Assembly: GCA_003142355.1 (NCBI GenBank)
Contig: PLMF01000215.1
Span: forward strand, 1-8,167
From: Bryobacterales bacterium
Lineage (GTDB): Bacteria > Acidobacteriota > Terriglobia > Bryobacterales > Bryobacteraceae
Reading direction: 5' to 3'
Length of the DNA stretch: 8,167 bases
Position numbers and translations under genes: made by a program. Below are positions 5,594 through 8,167 of this stretch, in pieces; position 1 is the stretch's first letter, and each line of letters starts with the position of its first letter. The notes beneath the pieces were generated by a model. That model was not told the origin of the DNA. It did no database searches and was given only the letters and a program-made list of their open reading frames with translations.

Positions 5594-7580
5594 GGCGAAC
5601 GGCGACATCCGAACTGGCATTTATGTTTGTCACTGCGGCACCAACATCGCCGCCGTTGTGGACGTGAAAGCCCTGGCAGCCTACGGCGCGACGCTTCCGA
5701 ACGTGGTGGTCTCGCGGGAATACAAGTACCTGTGTTCCGATCCCGGGCAGGACCTGATCAAGCAGGATATCCTGGACCAGAAATTGAACCGTGTGGTGGT
5801 GGCTTCCTGCTCGCCGCACCTGCACGAGCAGACGTTTCGCCACGCCCTGGCGGCCGGCGGACTGAATTCGTTCTTTCTCCAGATGGTGAACATCCGGGAG
5901 CACGATTCGTGGGTCACCACGGACAAGCAGGCGGCCACCCGCAAGGCGAAGGACCTGGTGCGGGCCGCGGCGAGAAGGGTCGCCTGGAACGAGTCCCTGG
6001 AGAGGGGCCGGATTCCGATTCATCCGGCGGTGATGGTGGTGGGCGGCGGCATCGCCGGCATCCACTCCGCTCTCACCCTGGCCAACGCGGGCAAGCATGT
6101 CTACCTGGTGGAGCGCGAACCCACGATCGGCGGCCACATGGCGCAGTTCGACAAGACTTTCCCCACACTGGACTGCGCGGCCTGCATCCTGACCCCCAAG
6201 ATGTCCGCCGTGAAGAACCATAAGAACATCACGCTCTGGACTTACTCCGAAGTGACCCAGGTGGATGGATATGTGGGCAACTTCAAGGTGAAGGTGAGGC
6301 GCTGGCCGCGTTACGTGAAGGAGGACCTGTGTTCCGGCTGCCTGGAATGTCTCAAGGCGTGTGTGTACAAGGAAGGCAAGTTTCCGGATGATTTCAACGA
6401 GGGGCTGGCCAAGAGAAAGCCCATTTACATCTCGTTTCCGCAGGCCGTGCCGCAGGTTCCGGTGATCGATCCCGAGACGTGCATCCAGTTCAAGTCGGGC
6501 AAGTGCAAGAAGACGTGCATCGACGCCTGCGGCGAGCGCCACGCCATCAGCCTTCAGATGGAGGAGAAGACCGAGGAGGTCGAGGTAGGCAACATCATCC
6601 TCGCCACGGGATTCCGGCCGTTCGACGCCCGGCGCATCCCGTATTACGGCTACGGCGTGTATCCCAACGTGTACACCGCGCTGGAGGTGGAGCGCCTGGT
6701 GAACGCTTCCGGCCCCACCGGCGGGGAAGTCACTCTGAGGGACGGCCGAACGCCCAAGAGCGTGGGCATCGTGCATTGCGTCGGCTCGCGCGACGAGAAC
6801 ACCAACCGCTGGTGCTCGCGCGTCTGCTGCATGTACTCGCTCAAGCTGGCCCACTTGATCAAAGAGCACACGGGCGCGGACGTTTTCAATTTCTACATCG
6901 ATATCCGCACGCCCGGCAAGGGCTTCGAGGAGTTCTACCAGAAGCTGCTGAACGAGCGCGTACACTTCGTGCGCGGCAGGGTGGCGGAGGTGACGGACTG
7001 GGCCCTCGACCCCTCGGAAGACAACAAGCTGGTCATCCGCGTGGAAGACACACTGGCCGGCATCGTGCGGCGCATCCCGGTCGACATGGTGGTGCTGGCC
7101 ACCGGACTGGAGCCGCAGGCCGATGCCGAGCAGATCCGGCGCCTGTTCAACATCAGTTGCTCGACCGGGGGATTCTTCCTCGAGCGGCATCCCAAGCTGG
7201 CCCCGGTGAGCACGTTTACGGACGGCATTTTTCTGGCTGGCTGCTGTCAGGGACCGAAGGACATCCCGGACACGGTGGCGCAGGCGGGCGCGGCGGCCGC
7301 CGAAGCGCTGGCGCTCATCGACGCCGGATTCGTGGAGACCGAACCCAACGCCGCCTATGTCATGGAAGAAGTCTGCTCCGGATGCAAGACTTGCGTGGCG
7401 ATGTGCCCTTTCAGCGCCATCGCGTTTCTGCCGGAAGAAAGAAAGGCCCGGATCAACCCGGCCATATGCAAAGGCTGTGGCACCTGCGTCGCCGCGTGTC
7501 CATCCGGTTCCATTTACCAACACCTATTTGAGGACCAACAGATCTTCGAAGAGATCGAAGGGATTCTAACCTATGCCTGA
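5586..7580 (+). CDS. hdrA: Heterodisulfide reductase subunit A-like, copy 2 (HdrA2)
   Basis: A 664-residue paralogue of the hdrA at 2159, roughly 70-75% identical by eye along its whole length. It has the same domain order: N-terminal cysteines (C15/C17 in CHCGTN), FAD motif G153-G-G-I-A-G158, inserted clusters (C249/C252/C255/C259 and C299/C307/C311/C315), CSRVCCMYSLK, and a C-terminal ferredoxin domain (C597/C600/C603/C607 and C628/C631/C634/C638). It differs by a 7-residue N-terminal extension (SKANGDI), a slightly longer loop around WALDPSED (~7000-7020) and a two-residue C-terminal tail (YA). It also lacks the extra Cys27 of copy 1. It is directly followed by mvhD with an 8-bp overlap, so it is the copy most likely to receive electrons from MvhD. 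The start is well supported by AGGAGGTG at 5571-5578. Confidence 0.95.
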   Translation: MSKANGDIRTGIYVCHCGTNIAAVVDVKALAAYGATLPNVVVSREYKYLCSDPGQDLIKQDILDQKLNRVVVASCSPHLHEQTFRHALAAGGLNSFFLQMVNIREHDSWVTTDKQAATRKAKDLVRAAARRVAWNESLERGRIPIHPAVMVVGGGIAGIHSALTLANAGKHVYLVEREPTIGGHMAQFDKTFPTLDCAACILTPKMSAVKNHKNITLWTYSEVTQVDGYVGNFKVKVRRWPRYVKEDLCSGCLECLKACVYKEGKFPDDFNEGLAKRKPIYISFPQAVPQVPVIDPETCIQFKSGKCKKTCIDACGERHAISLQMEEKTEEVEVGNIILATGFRPFDARRIPYYGYGVYPNVYTALEVERLVNASGPTGGEVTLRDGRTPKSVGIVHCVGSRDENTNRWCSRVCCMYSLKLAHLIKEHTGADVFNFYIDIRTPGKGFEEFYQKLLNERVHFVRGRVAEVTDWALDPSEDNKLVIRVEDTLAGIVRRIPVDMVVLATGLEPQADAEQIRRLFNISCSTGGFFLERHPKLAPVSTFTDGIFLAGCCQGPKDIPDTVAQAGAAAAEALALIDAGFVETEPNAAYVMEEVCSGCKTCVAMCPFSAIAFLPEERKARINPAICKGCGTCVAACPSGSIYQHLFEDQQIFEEIEGILTYA

Positions 7581-8001
7581 AGCTTTTGAACCCAAAATTG
7601 TGGCGTTTTTCTGTAACTGGTGCACGTATCTGGCCGCGGACTTGGCCGGAACCTCGCGGATCAAGTACGCGCCCAACACGCGTGTCGTTCGCGTCATGTG
7701 CTCCGGCCGCGTGGATCCGCAATTCATACTGGACGCGTTCGCCAAAGGCGCGGACGGCGTTCTCATCGGCGGGTGCCACCCCGGAGACTGTCATTACCAG
7801 GAGGGGAACTACAAAGCGCTCCGCCGTTTTGTGCTTCTCAAGCGCTTGGTGAAACAGATGGGCATCGAAGAGGAGCGCCTCCGTCTGGAGTGGATTTCGG
7901 CGGCGGAGGGCGAGAGGGTCAAGACGGTAATCAACGACATGGTGGAGAAGGTGCGCGCGTTGGGTCCGCGAGTCCCCGCCCGCCGGAGGGAGGTCGCATG
8001 A
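7573..8001 (+). CDS. mvhD: MvhD-like hydrogenase iron-sulfur (delta) subunit
   Basis: A 142-residue protein of the MvhD/FlpD family, which binds a [2Fe-2S] cluster and links a hydrogenase or other dehydrogenase module to HdrA. The family cysteines are all present: C14/C17 in FFCNWCTY, C43 in VMCSGRVD, and C68/C73 in GGCHPGDCHYQEGN. The C-terminal half has the usual RRFVLLKRLVKQMGIEEERLRLEWISAAEGE segment and a final helix. Length and motif spacing are normal. ATG 7573 overlaps hdrA copy 2 by 8 bp, with a modest AAGGGA (7558-7563) upstream. The 3' end overlaps the next gene by 4 bp (ATGA). This placement between HdrA and a hydrogenase-like small subunit is the arrangement expected for a bifurcating Mvh-Hdr-type complex. 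Confidence 0.95.
   Translation: MPEAFEPKIVAFFCNWCTYLAADLAGTSRIKYAPNTRVVRVMCSGRVDPQFILDAFAKGADGVLIGGCHPGDCHYQEGNYKALRRFVLLKRLVKQMGIEEERLRLEWISAAEGERVKTVINDMVEKVRALGPRVPARRREVA
7985..7994 (+). promoter_or_regulatory. Ribosome binding site for the hydrogenase small-subunit-like gene
   Basis: GGAGGGAGGT lies 3 bases upstream of ATG 7998, with the first GGAGG 8 bases away. It is within the end of mvhD and supports translational coupling of the two genes. Confidence 0.7.
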
Positions 8002-8167
8002 AACCCAAAGTGGCTTTCTACTGGTGCGCGTCCTGTGGCGGATGCGAGGAAGCGGTGGTGGATCTGGACGAGAAGATCCTGGATGTGGCCAACGCGGTGG
8101 ACATCGTGTTCTGGCCGGTGGCCCTGGATTTCAAAGAGCATGACGTCGAAGCCATGCCGGACGGCTC
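7998..8167 (+). CDS. Hydrogenase small-subunit-like protein (MvhG/NuoB-type), N-terminal part; 3' end outside window
   Basis: The first ~56 codons of a gene running off the right edge. The N-terminus reads KPKVAFYWCASCGGCEEAVVD, with C10, C13 and C16. This matches the start of [NiFe]-hydrogenase small subunits of the MvhG/HoxY type and the related 20-kDa NuoB-like subunits, where these cysteines help bind the Fe-S cluster nearest the active site. In Mvh-Hdr complexes this subunit sits between the large (catalytic) subunit and MvhD, and the gene order here fits that. Whether the partner large subunit keeps the [NiFe] ligands, and so whether this is a true hydrogenase, cannot be seen. The start is set by the ATGA overlap with mvhD and by GGAGGGAGGT (7985-7994). 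Confidence 0.85.
   Translation, partial: MKPKVAFYWCASCGGCEEAVVDLDEKILDVANAVDIVFWPVALDFKEHDVEAMPDG

Noticed and set aside
5463..7523. Long minus-strand open frame (~686 codons) opposite hdrA copy 2
   Set aside because: Same antisense artefact; the plus-strand frame carries a full set of Fe-S and FAD motifs and a strong ribosome binding site.

Overview
The window is a single, densely packed, plus-strand operon from a high-GC bacterium, with the first and last genes cut by the window edges. It encodes a redox circuit: the C-terminus of an electron transfer flavoprotein alpha subunit (etfA), a membrane-bound ETF:quinone oxidoreductase-like iron-sulfur protein, HdrA, HdrC, HdrB, a second HdrA, MvhD, and the start of a hydrogenase small-subunit-like protein. 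All identifications come from reading motifs in the translations; no search was run.

Layout: 2-316 etfA (3' end); 309-2147 five-helix cytochrome b/HdrD-like protein of the EMO type; 2159-4114 hdrA copy 1; 4122-4688 hdrC; 4685-5593 hdrB; 5586-7580 hdrA copy 2; 7573-8001 mvhD; 7998-8167 hydrogenase small-subunit-like gene (5' end). Adjacent genes overlap by 4-8 bp or are separated by 7-11 bp, so there is no stretch without a gene and no room for an internal promoter or terminator. No RNA gene, mobile element, CRISPR array or simple repeat was seen.

How the genes work together (inference from families): ETF collects electrons from acyl-CoA dehydrogenases, and the membrane protein can pass them to (mena)quinone. 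The HdrA/HdrC/HdrB/MvhD set resembles the soluble flavin-based electron-bifurcating heterodisulfide reductase complexes. MvhD normally carries electrons between a hydrogenase (or other dehydrogenase) module and the HdrA flavin, and the last gene looks like the small subunit of such a module. The cluster therefore joins acyl-CoA/quinone chemistry to ferredoxin/H2-type chemistry in one transcript.

The most unusual points are two intact HdrA paralogues (roughly 70-75% identical by eye) flanking one HdrCB pair, and a membrane HdrD-like protein whose first CCG domain has lost its cluster cysteines while the second is intact. The gene content suggests an anaerobic or facultatively anaerobic bacterium that oxidises fatty or aromatic acids. 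Acidobacteriota or Desulfobacterota would fit, but the lineage is a guess.
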